This document shows, in pieces, positions 18,975-27,995 of a stretch of 64,000 bases of DNA. This DNA comes from Pseudomonadota bacterium. Lineage in GTDB: Bacteria > Myxococcota_A > Polyangia > GCA-2747355. The stretch covers positions 231,943 through 295,942 of the forward strand of contig JADJTL010000005.1 in the NCBI GenBank assembly GCA_016711215.1. Reading direction: 5' to 3'. How positions within the stretch are numbered: the first letter of the stretch is position 1; every line of letters begins with the position of its first letter. Below the pieces are notes generated by a model. The model saw nothing but the letters and a program-made list of their open reading frames with translations. It was not told the origin of the DNA and did not search any database. The position numbers and the translations under genes were made by a program.

Positions 18975-19463
18975 AACGTCGGCCGGCTGCGGATCGAGCG
19001 CGCGCTCGGCCGAACAGAGGATCTCGAACATCGCCTCCGGCGCCTCGGCGCGCAGCAAGCTCTGGCGAAAGTCGGCGCTCTTGCACAAGCGCGCGACGCG
19101 CGCCAGCGCGCGCAAATGCAGGCCGTTTGCCGAACCGGGGGCGACGATCACGAAGAAGAGGCGCGTCGGCTGTCCGTCCATCGCGCCGAAGTCGATGCCG
19201 TCGCGACTACGCGCCAGCGCCGCCACCATCGAGGGCAGGCGATCGAGCTTGCCGTGCGGGATCGCCACAAACTCGCCGATGCCGGTCGAGGCGAGACGCT
19301 CGCGCTGCGCCAGAGCGTCGCAGATATCCTGCGCGACATCGGCGCCTAGATCGGCCCCAATCACCCCAGAGATCTCGCGCAGAGCCTCGTCCTTGGTCTG
19401 CGCCCGCAGCTCGGCCACGATTCGGTCTTTGGAGATGAGGTTCGCGATCCGCATGTCGTCCAT
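18969..19463 (-). CDS. ptsN: PTS EIIA-Ntr family protein (nitrogen regulatory)
   Basis: This is a 164-residue EIIANtr (PtsN) domain protein, the terminal acceptor of the PTSNtr relay, which in other bacteria controls potassium transport, nitrogen metabolism and stress responses. The phosphohistidine is in FVAIPHGKLDRLP (His70). The N-terminal helices (SKDRIVAELRAQTKDEALRE) and the later segment FFVIVAPGSANGLHLRALARVARL fit the family. It follows rpoN by 112 bases, the classical rpoN-ptsN linkage, although the usual hpf gene between them is absent. The stop codon lies inside a 14-bp tandem repeat. Confidence 0.93.
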   Translation of the reverse strand: MDDMRIANLISKDRIVAELRAQTKDEALREISGVIGADLGADVAQDICDALAQRERLASTGIGEFVAIPHGKLDRLPSMVAALARSRDGIDFGAMDGQPTRLFFVIVAPGSANGLHLRALARVARLCKSADFRQSLLRAEAPEAMFEILCSAERALDPQPADVP

Positions 19464-19575
19464 CGCTCACTACCTATCGCCCTGCCTACGGCCACTCGGG
19501 GCACCGCCTGCTCGACTGGGCTCCACCTAGCCGATTTCCCGCCGCGAATGCAAGCGCGCCCGCGGCCAGCTCCGC

Positions 19576-21060
19576 TCAGTACAGCTGTCGCCGCTTCGAC
19601 GAGCTGAGAATATTCAACTGCTCTCGGTACTTGGCCACCGTGCGCCGGGCGATGTCGATGTTCTGCTCGCGCAGCAGCTCGACCAAGCGCTGGTCGCTGA
19701 GCGGCTGGCGCGCGTTTTCGGCGCTGATCAGCGTCTTGATCTTCTGCTTGACGCTCTCGCTGGCGATATCCTCGCCTGCGACGCGATTGATGCCGCTGTT
19801 GAAGAAGTACTTCAGCTCGAAGATCCCCTGCGGGGTATGGACGTACTTGCTCGTCGTCACGCGGCTGATCGTCGACTCATGCATGCTGATGTCCTCGGCG
19901 ACGTCGCGGAGGATCAGCGGGCGCAGAAACGCCACGCCCTTGTCGAAGAACTCCTGCTGGAACTTGATGATGCTCTCGGTGACGCGGATGATCGTGCGCT
20001 GCCGCTGCTGGATGCTGCGGATCAACCACTGCGCCGAGCGCAGCTTCTCCTGCACATACTGGCGCTCGCGCGGTCCCGTCGACATCGCCTGGCGGTAGAA
20101 GCCCGAGATCTTCAGCTTCGGCAGCCCGTCGTCGTTGGGCACGACGAAGTACTTGTCGCCGACCTTATGCACATAGACGTCGGGCACGATGTAGATCGGC
20201 TCCTCCTCGGAGTAGAGCCGCCCTGGCTTCGGATCGAAGCTGGCGATGACCTTGACCGCCTCGACGATCTCGTCGAGCGGCTCGCCGAGGGCCTTGGCGA
20301 TCGCCGGGTAGTTCTTGCGCTCGAGGTTGGCCATGTGCTGCGTGATCATCCGCGTGACGATCTCGTCGTCCTGGCCCTGGTGCTTGGCCTGCAGCAGCAA
20401 GCACTCCTCCAAGGTGCGCGCGCCGACGCCGACCGGGTCGAAGGTCTGAACCAGCAGCAGCACGTCCTCGGCGACGATCGGCTCGACCCCGACGCTGCGC
20501 GCGATCTCCTCGATCGTCGGCTCCCGCAGGTAGCCCGAGGCGTCGATGTTGCCGATGATCGTCATGCCGACGCGTTCCTCGTCCTCGTCGAGGTCATGCA
20601 TCCGCAGCTGCCAGGCGAGGTGGTCGGCGAGCGACGCCTTGCGCGTGTAGGTCGCCTCCAGCGACGGGGCCTCTTCGGAGTTGCCGCGAAACGAGGGCAG
20701 CGGCGGCGCCGTCTGGTAGTGCTCGAGGTAGGCGTCCCAGTCGATCTCGTTCCCCGCGGCGGGCGAGACCACATCGACCTCGGCCGTGCGATCGGGCGTG
20801 CGGTCGGGCTCATGGGGCTCGTTGTCGACGCCCTCGAGCCCCATATCCGGCGGACGCACCTCCTCGCCCGGCTCCGGATCGACGCGCTCACGATCGGTCT
20901 CCTGCTGCTCCTCGAGGACCGGGTTCTCCTCCATCTCCTGCCGCACCATGTCGACCAGCTCCATCCGGGAGAGCTGCAGCAGCTTGATCGCCTGCTGGAG
21001 CTGCGGCGTCAGCTTGAGCTGTTGCGTCAGGCGGAGTTGCTGTCTGATCTCGAGTGCCAT
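19576..21060 (-). CDS. rpoN: RNA polymerase sigma-54 factor
   Basis: This is sigma-54, which directs RNA polymerase to -24/-12 promoters that need an AAA+ activator. The 494-residue protein has the Gln/Leu-rich region I (LEIRQQLRLTQQLKLTPQLQ), an acidic region II, the core-binding region III, and the near-invariant RpoN box ARRTVAKYREQ close to the C-terminus. It starts 8 bases after the lptB stop, so it is co-transcribed with the LPS export genes. No consensus sigma-54 promoter was found by eye near the cluster. Confidence 0.97.
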   Translation of the reverse strand: MALEIRQQLRLTQQLKLTPQLQQAIKLLQLSRMELVDMVRQEMEENPVLEEQQETDRERVDPEPGEEVRPPDMGLEGVDNEPHEPDRTPDRTAEVDVVSPAAGNEIDWDAYLEHYQTAPPLPSFRGNSEEAPSLEATYTRKASLADHLAWQLRMHDLDEDEERVGMTIIGNIDASGYLREPTIEEIARSVGVEPIVAEDVLLLVQTFDPVGVGARTLEECLLLQAKHQGQDDEIVTRMITQHMANLERKNYPAIAKALGEPLDEIVEAVKVIASFDPKPGRLYSEEEPIYIVPDVYVHKVGDKYFVVPNDDGLPKLKISGFYRQAMSTGPRERQYVQEKLRSAQWLIRSIQQRQRTIIRVTESIIKFQQEFFDKGVAFLRPLILRDVAEDISMHESTISRVTTSKYVHTPQGIFELKYFFNSGINRVAGEDIASESVKQKIKTLISAENARQPLSDQRLVELLREQNIDIARRTVAKYREQLNILSSSKRRQLY

Positions 21061-21068
21061 GAATTCCC

Positions 21069-21824
21069 CTAATCGACGGTCGCAGCCGAATTGAAGAGCA
21101 TTCGCCCCATTCCTTCATCGGCCAGCACGCGCGCGGTCGGTCCCTGGTCCACCACGCGGCCGGCGAACATCACGACCAAGCGCTGGCAAAGCCGCGCCAG
21201 CACCTCGACGCGGTGGTCGGCCAGCACCACGGCCACGCCCCCCCCCGCCAGCAGCGCGATCGCCTGCGCCAGGGTCGCGGTCGCCTGCGCGTCGAGCCCG
21301 GCGAAGGGCTCGTCCAGGAGCACGACCCGCGCCGAGAGCGCCACGATGCGCGCCAACTCCAGCCGCCGGCGCTCGCCCCCGCTCAGCGTCCCGGCGCGCT
21401 GGCGAGCCTGCGCCGCCAGCCCAAAGAGCGCCAACAACTCGATCGCCCGCGCGCGCCGCAACCTCCGCTCCTTGACGCGCCGCAGCTCCAGGACCAGCTC
21501 CAGATTGCGCTGCGCATCGAGCCCCAGCAGCACGTTATTGCCCTGCGCCAAGTACCCGATCCCCGCGCGCGCGCGCCGCCAAAGCGGCCACGCCCCAATC
21601 GCAGTCTGATCGAGCCAAACAGCGTCGGCGGACCCCTGTAGCGGCTCGCATCCCGCCACCAGCCGCAACAACGTCGTCTTGCCCGCTCCGTTGGGCCCCA
21701 CCACGCCCACGACCTCGCCGGCCTGGACCTCGAGGCGAACCCCATCGACCGCCACCCGCTGCCCCAGCCGGCAGGTCAGCGCGCTGGTTCGCAGCAGCGC
21801 CGGGCGCGTCGTGGCCGCGATCAT
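21069..21824 (-). CDS. lptB: LPS export ABC transporter ATPase LptB-like
   Basis: This is a 251-residue ABC ATPase that would power LPS extraction from the inner membrane with LptF/LptG (not in this window). It shows Walker A GPNGAGKTTLL, the Q-loop region GYLAQGNNVLLGLDAQRNL, signature LSGGERRRLELAR, Walker B VVLLDEPFAGLD and the H-loop ADHRVEVL. The neighbours identify it: lptA overlaps its start by four bases (ATGA), and lptC and an lpxL-type gene lie further upstream. The C-terminal region is somewhat diverged from typical LptB, which lowers the certainty of the exact assignment slightly. Confidence 0.85.
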   Translation of the reverse strand: MIAATTRPALLRTSALTCRLGQRVAVDGVRLEVQAGEVVGVVGPNGAGKTTLLRLVAGCEPLQGSADAVWLDQTAIGAWPLWRRARAGIGYLAQGNNVLLGLDAQRNLELVLELRRVKERRLRRARAIELLALFGLAAQARQRAGTLSGGERRRLELARIVALSARVVLLDEPFAGLDAQATATLAQAIALLAGGGVAVVLADHRVEVLARLCQRLVVMFAGRVVDQGPTARVLADEGMGRMLFNSAATVD

Positions 21825-22339
21825 GGTAGCGCGACCTCGGCGCGTTGCACGACCACGGCGCCATTCTCCAGGTCGACCTCGATCCAGCTCCCGCGCAGCG
21901 CCAGGCCTTGCTTGCGCGACGCGAGCCGCGCGTTCCCGCGCAAGGTGATCCGCGGCGGCTTCAGCAGCAGCGAGAGCGCGTCCGCGCTGCCCTCGCGGTC
22001 GCCGAGCCGCACGGTCACGCCCTCCCCCGCGCGCAGCCGATAGGGGCGACCACGCGCGTCCAGGTCGACCGTCACGCGCCCAGCCCTCAGCTCCAGTGAT
22101 GCGCTGCGAACGCGGACGGCGCCGACCAACTCGAGCTCCGAGGCGCAGGCCTCGCCGCTCGCGCAGCCCCGATCACGGTGAAGCACCAGCCGGTTCGCCT
22201 TGAGCTTCAGGGCCAGGCCGGCTCCCTCCGGCAGGCCGCTCGCCAGCACCGAGCGCTGCCCCGGCTGCGCCGCCTGCGCCGTCGTGGTCGCGCGTGCCGC
22301 CGCGGGCACCGCTGCCGCCAGCAGCAGCCAGCTCGGCAA
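21821..22339 (-). CDS. lptA: LptA/OstA-like periplasmic LPS transport protein
   Basis: LptA forms the periplasmic bridge that carries LPS to the outer membrane. After a hydrophobic signal-like stretch (PSWLLLAAAVPAAARA) come the short beta strands of the OstA jellyroll, for example LKLKANRLVLHRD, ELELVGAVRVRSASLELRAG, LLLKPPRITLRGNARLAS and IEVDLENGAVVVQRA. I place the start at TTG 22339, just before the signal sequence and 12 bases after GGAGG. The open frame extends to 22498, but the upstream part looks like non-coding overlap with lptC. It overlaps lptB by four bases. Confidence 0.7.
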   Translation of the reverse strand: MPSWLLLAAAVPAAARATTTAQAAQPGQRSVLASGLPEGAGLALKLKANRLVLHRDRGCASGEACASELELVGAVRVRSASLELRAGRVTVDLDARGRPYRLRAGEGVTVRLGDREGSADALSLLLKPPRITLRGNARLASRKQGLALRGSWIEVDLENGAVVVQRAEVALP

Positions 22340-22736
22340 CCACGCCCCACGCCTCCAGCGACCTTCCGTCGAGCGAAAGCTCAAAGCGCTCCCCTTCGAT
22401 CCGCAGCCCCTCGCCCTCGAGGACAAAGCCCTCGCCGGCGACGACCCGCCGCGTGGTGATCCAGCCCGCGTGCCGTGCCAGTAAACGTGGGCCACCACCC
22501 GGAAAATCCAACCAAAGCCCCGTCAGCTGGGTCACCTCGGCGAGGCCCGTCGCGGCACCACCGTCGCCCCCCTGCTGCTCGGCAGCGGCTGCTTCAGGCC
22601 GACCGGCCGAGGGACCGTCCTGACCTCCAGGAATACATGTAAGTACGGACAATACCCCAGAAAATGCGAGGCTAACACCGACGACCACGGGTGTAAAGCG
22701 TTTCACTTCAAACGTGGTACGCAATTTGCTTGACAT
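22173..22736 (-). CDS. lptC: LptC-like LPS export protein, short and overlapping lptA
   Basis: LptC is the single-span membrane protein that hands LPS from LptBFG to LptA. This product has an N-terminal membrane span (FTPVVVGVSLAFSGVLSVL), a disordered linker, and a single run of jellyroll-type strands (LTGLWLDFPGGGPRLLARHA to SLEAWGVVAEL). After about residue 135 it becomes Gly/Ala-rich low-complexity sequence that lies over the lptA signal peptide in another frame. The real protein may therefore be shorter, or a frameshift may hide its natural end. It starts 4 bases after the acyltransferase stop. The call rests on gene order and strand pattern. Confidence 0.6.
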   Translation of the reverse strand: MSSKLRTTFEVKRFTPVVVGVSLAFSGVLSVLTCIPGGQDGPSAGRPEAAAAEQQGGDGGAATGLAEVTQLTGLWLDFPGGGPRLLARHAGWITTRRVVAGEGFVLEGEGLRIEGERFELSLDGRSLEAWGVVAELAAAGGSGARGGTRDHDGAGGAAGAALGAGERPAGGSRPGPEAQGEPAGASP

Positions 22737-22740
22737 TCCG

Positions 22741-23751
22741 CTACGCTTTTCTTCGCCAGCGGTCCAGGCTCCACAGCCAGCTCGCCGGATCGGCCCGCAC
22801 CCGTGCCTCCAGCGCCCCCGTCAGACGGGCCATCGCCTGGGGCAAAGCGCCACGCCCTCGCTCCAGCTCAAGCGCAGAAATCTCCGCAAATACATCGATT
22901 TCCGTGGTCGCTGAAGGCCGCGATGGCGCCCCCAGCGCAGCGTCCGCCGGAGCCAGCGGCCAGGCCACGAGCAAGGCCGCGCCCGTCGCCTGGGCCAGCG
23001 CAGCGGCCAGCGTGCTGGTCGGGGCGAGCCGACCAAAGAAGGGCACGAGGCAGCCGCCGCGGCGCAGGGGCTGGTCGATCAGCAGGGCCACCGCGCCGCC
23101 CGCGCGCAGCAGCGTCAACGCGCGGCGCAGGGCGCCCGGCCGGTCGACCCAGATCGTGCCGACCCCTGCCGCCTGGCGCCAGCGCTCGATCAGCCGCGTC
23201 CAGCGCGGGTCGTAGCTCGATCGCGCCAGCACCTGCAGCGGGACCACCCGCGCCAGCGCCGCCCCCACCAGCTCCCAGTTGCCGAGGTGCCCGCCGACCA
23301 GCACGATGCCGCGCCCGGCCGCCAGGCCGTCAGCCAGCACGGCCCGCGCCCGCGGCGTCAAGCCCAGCGCCGGCGCCGCCTGCGCCTCAGCACCCCAACG
23401 AAGCCGGAGCAGACACTGCGCCAGCGACTCGCCCAGGCGCGCGAACATCTGCCGCACTACCTGCCGGCGCTCCTGGGCTGAGGCGCCAAGCCCCGCCGCC
23501 TCGAGCTGCGCCAGCGCGCGCCGCCGCTCGGTAGCCGCCAGGGCGCAGGCCAGGCGCCCGATCGCGCGCCCGACGACGAGCGCGCAGCGCGCCGGGAGTC
23601 TGCCCCAGAGCGCGAGCACGCCGCGACCAAGCAGGAAGAGAGCCGTATGCCTGCTTCGCCGGCGCCAGGCGCGGCTGCGCTGGCGGCACGCCGAGGGCGC
23701 GTCGGTGCGCTGGGTCGCGCGTCCCTGCTGAAGCTCGGTCGGGGGCCGCAT
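22741..23751 (-). CDS. lpxL: lipid A biosynthesis acyltransferase (LpxL/HtrB family)
   Basis: This is a 336-residue membrane-bound acyltransferase that adds a secondary acyl chain to lipid A precursors. The catalytic HX4/5(D/E) motif is in GGHLGNWELVG. Further family blocks are IDQPLRRGGCLVPFFGR and the C-terminal WLWSLDRWRR (the PEQWLWxHxRW-type ending). The N-terminal hydrophobic segment TALFLLGRGVLALWGRL fits membrane association. It lies between pyrG and lptC, so LPS synthesis and export genes are linked. Which secondary acylation it performs cannot be told. Confidence 0.88.
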   Translation of the reverse strand: MRPPTELQQGRATQRTDAPSACRQRSRAWRRRSRHTALFLLGRGVLALWGRLPARCALVVGRAIGRLACALAATERRRALAQLEAAGLGASAQERRQVVRQMFARLGESLAQCLLRLRWGAEAQAAPALGLTPRARAVLADGLAAGRGIVLVGGHLGNWELVGAALARVVPLQVLARSSYDPRWTRLIERWRQAAGVGTIWVDRPGALRRALTLLRAGGAVALLIDQPLRRGGCLVPFFGRLAPTSTLAAALAQATGAALLVAWPLAPADAALGAPSRPSATTEIDVFAEISALELERGRGALPQAMARLTGALEARVRADPASWLWSLDRWRRKA

Positions 23752-23770
23752 CCGCGTCGGCGCGCTGCGG

Positions 23771-25447
23771 TCAGTGCAGCGTCAGCGGCTCGCTGGCGTG
23801 GGCCGGCTCGGCGCCGCTGGCGACGCGGCCCGCCTCGCGCTTGATCCGCCCCTGCAGCGCCGCGCCGACGAAGCGGGCGAAGAGCGGATGCGGCTCGGTC
23901 GGGCGCGACTTGAACTCGGGATGAAACTGGCAGCCGACGAAGTAGGGATGATCCGGCAGCTCGACCATCTCCACCAGCACACCATCGGGGCTGCTCCCCG
24001 AGACGACCAGGCCCTTGGCCTCGAGCTGCTGCCGCAGCTCGTTGTTGACCTCGTAGCGGTGGCGGTGCCGCTCTGAGATCTCGCGCTGACCGTAGGCCAG
24101 CGCCGCCTGCGTGCCCTTGACCAGGCGGCAGGGGTAGGCCCCGAGGCGCATCGTGCCGCCCTTCTTGGCCACCGCGCGCTGGTGCTCCATCAGCGCGATC
24201 ACCGGATGCGGCGTCTCGGGATCGAACTCGGTCGAGTTGGCGCCGGTCATCCCCGCGACGTTGCGCGCGAACTCGACCACGGCGAGCTGCATGCCGAGGC
24301 AAATGCCGAAGAAGGGCACCTGATGCTCGCGCGCCCAACGCACCGCCGTAACCTTGCCCTCGGTGCCCCGCTCGCCGAAGCCGCCCGGCACGAGGATCCC
24401 ATCGAGCCCCGCCAGCAGCTCGTCAGGCCCCTCGCGATCGATGCGCTCGGAATCGATGTACTGCGCGACCACGCGGCAGCCGCTCGCGACCCCGCCGTGG
24501 GTGATCGCCTCGTTGAGGCTCTTGTAGGACTCGATCAGATCGACGTACTTGCCGACCACACCGATCACCACCTCGCGCTCGCTGCGGCGGATCGTCTCGA
24601 CGATGCGCTCCCAGTGCTCGAGGCGCGGTCCGCGCGACCAGATATTGAGCAGCTCGGCGATCTTCTCGTCGAGGCCGTCGCGATAGAAGGCGATCGGCAG
24701 CTCGTAGATCACCGGCACGTCGCGCGACTCGAAGACCGCATCGGGCCCGACGTTGCAGAAGAGCCCGATCTTGCGCTTGAGATCGGCACCGAGCGCGCGC
24801 TCCGTGCGGCAGAGCAAGATCTCGGGCTGGATCCCAATTTCGCGCAGCTTCTGCACGCTGTGCTGGGTCGGCTTGGTCTTCAGCTCGCCGGCCGCGCCGA
24901 GGTAGGGCACCAGCGTCAGGTGGATGCAGATGCTGTTCTGTGGCCCGAGCTCGACGCGGAGCTGGCGGATGGCCTCGAGAAAGGGGAGGCTCTCGATGTC
25001 GCCGACGGTGCCGCCGACCTCGCAGATCAGCAGGTCGACATCCTCCGCGCAGCGCAGGATGTTGGCCTTGATCGCGTCGGTGATGTGCGGAATGACCTGT
25101 ACGGTGGCGCCGAGGAAGTCCCCGCGCCGCTCGCGCGTGATCACGTCGAAGTAGATCTGGCCGGTGGTCGTGTTGTTCTTGCGGCTCATCCGAGCCGTGG
25201 TGAAGCGCTCGTAGTGGCCGAGATCCAGATCCGTCTCGGCGCCGTCGTCGGTGACAAAGACCTCGCCATGCTGCAGCGGATTCATCGTGCCGGGATCGAC
25301 GTTGATATAGGGGTCGAGCTTCTGCAGCGTGATGTTGAGCCCGCGGTTCTCCATCAACGCGCCGATGCTCGCCGCCGCCAGGCCCTTGCCCAGCGAAGAG
25401 ACCACGCCACCCGTCACGAAGATTATTTTTGTCGGCTTATTGGCCAC
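23771..25447 (-). CDS. pyrG: CTP synthase
   Basis: CTP synthase aminates UTP to CTP using glutamine. The 558-residue protein begins with the synthetase domain P-loop TGGVVSSLGKGLAAASIG and the metal/UTP region DPYINVDPGTMNPLQHGEVF. It ends with a class-I glutamine amidotransferase domain carrying GICLGMQ (nucleophile Cys near 388) and the His/Glu pair in QFHPEFKSRP. Its start overlaps the kdsB 3' end by 25 bases. The pairing is metabolically apt, because CTP is the co-substrate of KdsB. It is intact. Confidence 0.97.
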   Translation of the reverse strand: MANKPTKIIFVTGGVVSSLGKGLAAASIGALMENRGLNITLQKLDPYINVDPGTMNPLQHGEVFVTDDGAETDLDLGHYERFTTARMSRKNNTTTGQIYFDVITRERRGDFLGATVQVIPHITDAIKANILRCAEDVDLLICEVGGTVGDIESLPFLEAIRQLRVELGPQNSICIHLTLVPYLGAAGELKTKPTQHSVQKLREIGIQPEILLCRTERALGADLKRKIGLFCNVGPDAVFESRDVPVIYELPIAFYRDGLDEKIAELLNIWSRGPRLEHWERIVETIRRSEREVVIGVVGKYVDLIESYKSLNEAITHGGVASGCRVVAQYIDSERIDREGPDELLAGLDGILVPGGFGERGTEGKVTAVRWAREHQVPFFGICLGMQLAVVEFARNVAGMTGANSTEFDPETPHPVIALMEHQRAVAKKGGTMRLGAYPCRLVKGTQAALAYGQREISERHRHRYEVNNELRQQLEAKGLVVSGSSPDGVLVEMVELPDHPYFVGCQFHPEFKSRPTEPHPLFARFVGAALQGRIKREAGRVASGAEPAHASEPLTLH

Positions 25448-26259
25448 GCCGGTGCCTCCTGGGACAGACCGCTGACCGCTCGCGCCGAGCCGCCCATCGC
25501 GGCTCGCATGCCCGGGAGCGGCGCTGGCGACGGCTCACGCTCGCGCAACGCTCGCTCCACCGCGGGCAGGTCGGCGGGAGTATTGATCGCGCCCGCCGGT
25601 ACGTCTACGGCCGTCACGGCGATCGCCCAGCCGGCCTCCAGGGCGCGGAGCTGCTCGAGGCGCTCGCCCCGCTCGCGGGCACTCGGGGAGAGCGCCGCAA
25701 GGCGCTGCAGCGTGGGGCCGGCGAAGGCATAGACCCCCAGGTGCAAGAGCAGGCGCGCGTCGGCGCACCGGGGCGCAGAGCGCCCAAAGTCGAGGGCCCG
25801 CCCATCGGCGCCCAGGGCGACCTTCACCGCATGCGGATCCTCGAGCCATCCCGGCGGCGTGCAGGTGGTGGCCACCGTGCCGAGCGCGCCACGCTCGGCG
25901 GCTGCCAGCGCCCCGAGGAGGTGCGCAGCGCTGACCAGCGCTTCATCGCCCTGCACGTTGATCACCCAGCGCGCCGCCCACCGGCGCGCCACGGCGGCGA
26001 CGCGGTCGGTGCCGCAGGCGAAGGGCGACGCGTCGACGACAACCTCCGCGCCGCTGCCCGCTGCGGCGGCGCCGATCCGCGCGTCGTCAGTAGCCACGAT
26101 CACGCGGTCGGCCACCCCGGCGGCGGCGACGCGACGGGCCACGTGCCAGATCAGCGGCGCTCCAGCCAGCTCGAGCAGCGGCTTGCCCGGCAGGCGCTGC
26201 CCACCGAGCCGCGCCGGAATCACCGCCAGCCGCTCGATCACGGCGCGCGCGCCCCGCAC
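25423..26259 (-). CDS. kdsB: 3-deoxy-manno-octulosonate cytidylyltransferase (CMP-KDO synthetase)
   Basis: KdsB activates KDO with CTP for the LPS inner core. The N-terminal nucleotide-binding signature is VIPARLGGQRLPGKPL; then come LIWHVARRVAAAGVADRVIVATDD, the GTDRVAA and VINVQGDEALV motifs, and the C-terminal ARERGERLEQLRALEAG. At 278 residues it is slightly longer than the usual 250. The last residues extend over the pyrG start (25-base overlap), suggesting coupled translation of the CTP-using and CTP-making enzymes. The tail after about residue 240 is low-complexity and not conserved. Confidence 0.93.
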   Translation of the reverse strand: MRGARAVIERLAVIPARLGGQRLPGKPLLELAGAPLIWHVARRVAAAGVADRVIVATDDARIGAAAAGSGAEVVVDASPFACGTDRVAAVARRWAARWVINVQGDEALVSAAHLLGALAAAERGALGTVATTCTPPGWLEDPHAVKVALGADGRALDFGRSAPRCADARLLLHLGVYAFAGPTLQRLAALSPSARERGERLEQLRALEAGWAIAVTAVDVPAGAINTPADLPAVERALREREPSPAPLPGMRAAMGGSARAVSGLSQEAPAWPISRQK

Positions 26260-26317
26260 CGCTCACGAGACGCGGCGCGCGTGCGCGTCGTCAGCGCCGC
26301 ATGCAGGGGCGTGGCGC

Positions 26318-27907
26318 TCAACGCGGCCACCCAAGGCTGCGGCGCCAGGCGGAGGGCTGAACCTCCCCCGCCGCCGTCGCCTCGGCGCTGGCTGCCGCCC
26401 CACCGGCGCCCGACGGCGCCCCCCAGACCGTCTCGAGGGCGGCCGCGGCCACCGCCGCCGGCGAGGGCTCGGCGAGGGCCTGCGCCTGAGCGGCGCAGAG
26501 CTCGTCGCGGTGCCGCTCCAAGGAGCCCGTATCGTAATCTCCGGCGGCGAAGGCGGCCTGCGCCACCACAGCGCGCAGGAAGGGCAAGTTGGTGGCGATG
26601 CCCGCGACGCGGTATTCGCCCAGCGCCCGGCGCATGCGCGCGATCGCCTGCGCGCGATCCTCGCCCCAGACGCAGAGCTTCGAGATCAACGGATCGTAGT
26701 GGCTCGAGATCTCGGCACCGGCGTAGACGCCCGAGTCGTCGCGCACCCCGGGCCCCCCTGGCTGCCGCAGCGCGCTGATGCGCCCGGGGCTGGGAAGCCA
26801 GGTGAGCGGATCCTCGGCGTAGACCCGACACTCGATCGCCGCGCCGCGCGGGCGCAAGGCCTCCTGCGTCCAACGCAGGCGCTCGCCGGCCGCGACGCGG
26901 AGCTGCTCGCGCACCAGATCGACGCCGCAGCAGAGCTCCGTGATCGGATGCTCGACCTGCAAGCGGGTGTTCATCTCAAGGAAGTAGTAGCTGCCCGTCG
27001 CGCGATCGAAGAGCAGCTCGACCGTGCCGGCGCCGACATAACCGACCGCGCGCGCAGCGCGCAGCGCCAGCGCCCCCATCGCCTCGCGCGTGGCCTCGTC
27101 GAGCACCGGGCTCGGCGTCTCCTCGACGACCTTTTGGTGGCGTCGCTGCAGCGAGCAGTCGCGCTCGAAGAGCTGCAGCGTGGTACCCGCCGCATCGGCG
27201 AGCACCTGGATCTCGATGTGCCGCGGCCCTTCGATCAGCTTCTCGAGGTAGAGCGTGCCGTCGCCGAAGGCCGCCAGCGCCTCGCGACGCGCGGCGTCGA
27301 AGGCACGCGCCAGCTCCTCCTCGCCCCGCACCGCGCGCATGCCCTTGCCGCCGCCGCCGGCCGTGGCCTTGAGCAGCACCGGCCAGCCGAGCGCTCGCGC
27401 CGCCAACAGCGCCGCGTCCGCGTCGGCCAGACCCACCGCCGCGTCCGCCGCGCCCCCCTGCCCGCCAGCTCCAGCGCCGCCGGCCGCCCCATGGGTGGCC
27501 CCATGGGTGCCAGGCACCACCGGCACCCCGGCCCGCGACATCAGCTCGCGCGCGGCGATCTTGTCGCCCATCTGACGCATCGCCGCTGGCGGAGGCCCGA
27601 TGAAGACCAGCCCCGCCGCGGCGCAGGCCTCGGCGAAATCGGCGTTCTCCGCGAGAAACCCATAGCCCGGATAGATGGCCTCGGCACCGCTGCGGCGCGC
27701 GGCCTCGAGAATCCGATCGCCGTCGAGGTAGCTCTCCCGAGCCGGGGCCGGCCCGATCGGCAACGCGACATCCGCCAGGCGCACATGCAGACTGCTGCGA
27801 TCGACTGCCGAGTAGACGGCCACCGTCGTGATGCCGAGCTCACGGCAGCTGCGGATCGCGCGCACCGCAATCTCGCCGCGATTGGCGATGAGGACGCGTT
27901 TGAACAA
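26318..27907 (-). CDS. accC: acetyl-CoA carboxylase biotin carboxylase subunit, with internal insert
   Basis: Biotin carboxylase carboxylates the biotin of BCCP using ATP and bicarbonate, the first step of fatty-acid synthesis. The start LFKRVLIANRGEIAVRAIRS matches the family start if TTG 27907 is used; a GTG at 27982 would add 25 unmatched residues. ATP-grasp motifs are KATAGGGGKGMR, YLEKLIEGPRHIEIQVLAD, RDCSLQRRHQKVVEE and EMNTRLQVEHPITE. A Gly/Ala-rich stretch of about 25-30 residues interrupts the region before the glycine loop (near 27430-27510). The C-terminus carries an Ala-rich extension. No biotinyl (MKM) domain and no accB is adjacent, so the carrier is encoded elsewhere. Confidence 0.9.
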   Translation of the reverse strand: MFKRVLIANRGEIAVRAIRSCRELGITTVAVYSAVDRSSLHVRLADVALPIGPAPARESYLDGDRILEAARRSGAEAIYPGYGFLAENADFAEACAAAGLVFIGPPPAAMRQMGDKIAARELMSRAGVPVVPGTHGATHGAAGGAGAGGQGGAADAAVGLADADAALLAARALGWPVLLKATAGGGGKGMRAVRGEEELARAFDAARREALAAFGDGTLYLEKLIEGPRHIEIQVLADAAGTTLQLFERDCSLQRRHQKVVEETPSPVLDEATREAMGALALRAARAVGYVGAGTVELLFDRATGSYYFLEMNTRLQVEHPITELCCGVDLVREQLRVAAGERLRWTQEALRPRGAAIECRVYAEDPLTWLPSPGRISALRQPGGPGVRDDSGVYAGAEISSHYDPLISKLCVWGEDRAQAIARMRRALGEYRVAGIATNLPFLRAVVAQAAFAAGDYDTGSLERHRDELCAAQAQALAEPSPAAVAAAALETVWGAPSGAGGAAASAEATAAGEVQPSAWRRSLGWPR

Positions 27908-27995
27908 GCGCGGGCGAAGGTAGCGCGCGCCGCGGTCGGGCGTCCAGCGGGCCCTCGCGGCGCGCGGTCGCGCTGCCCTCACTCGCTGCCCAGTC

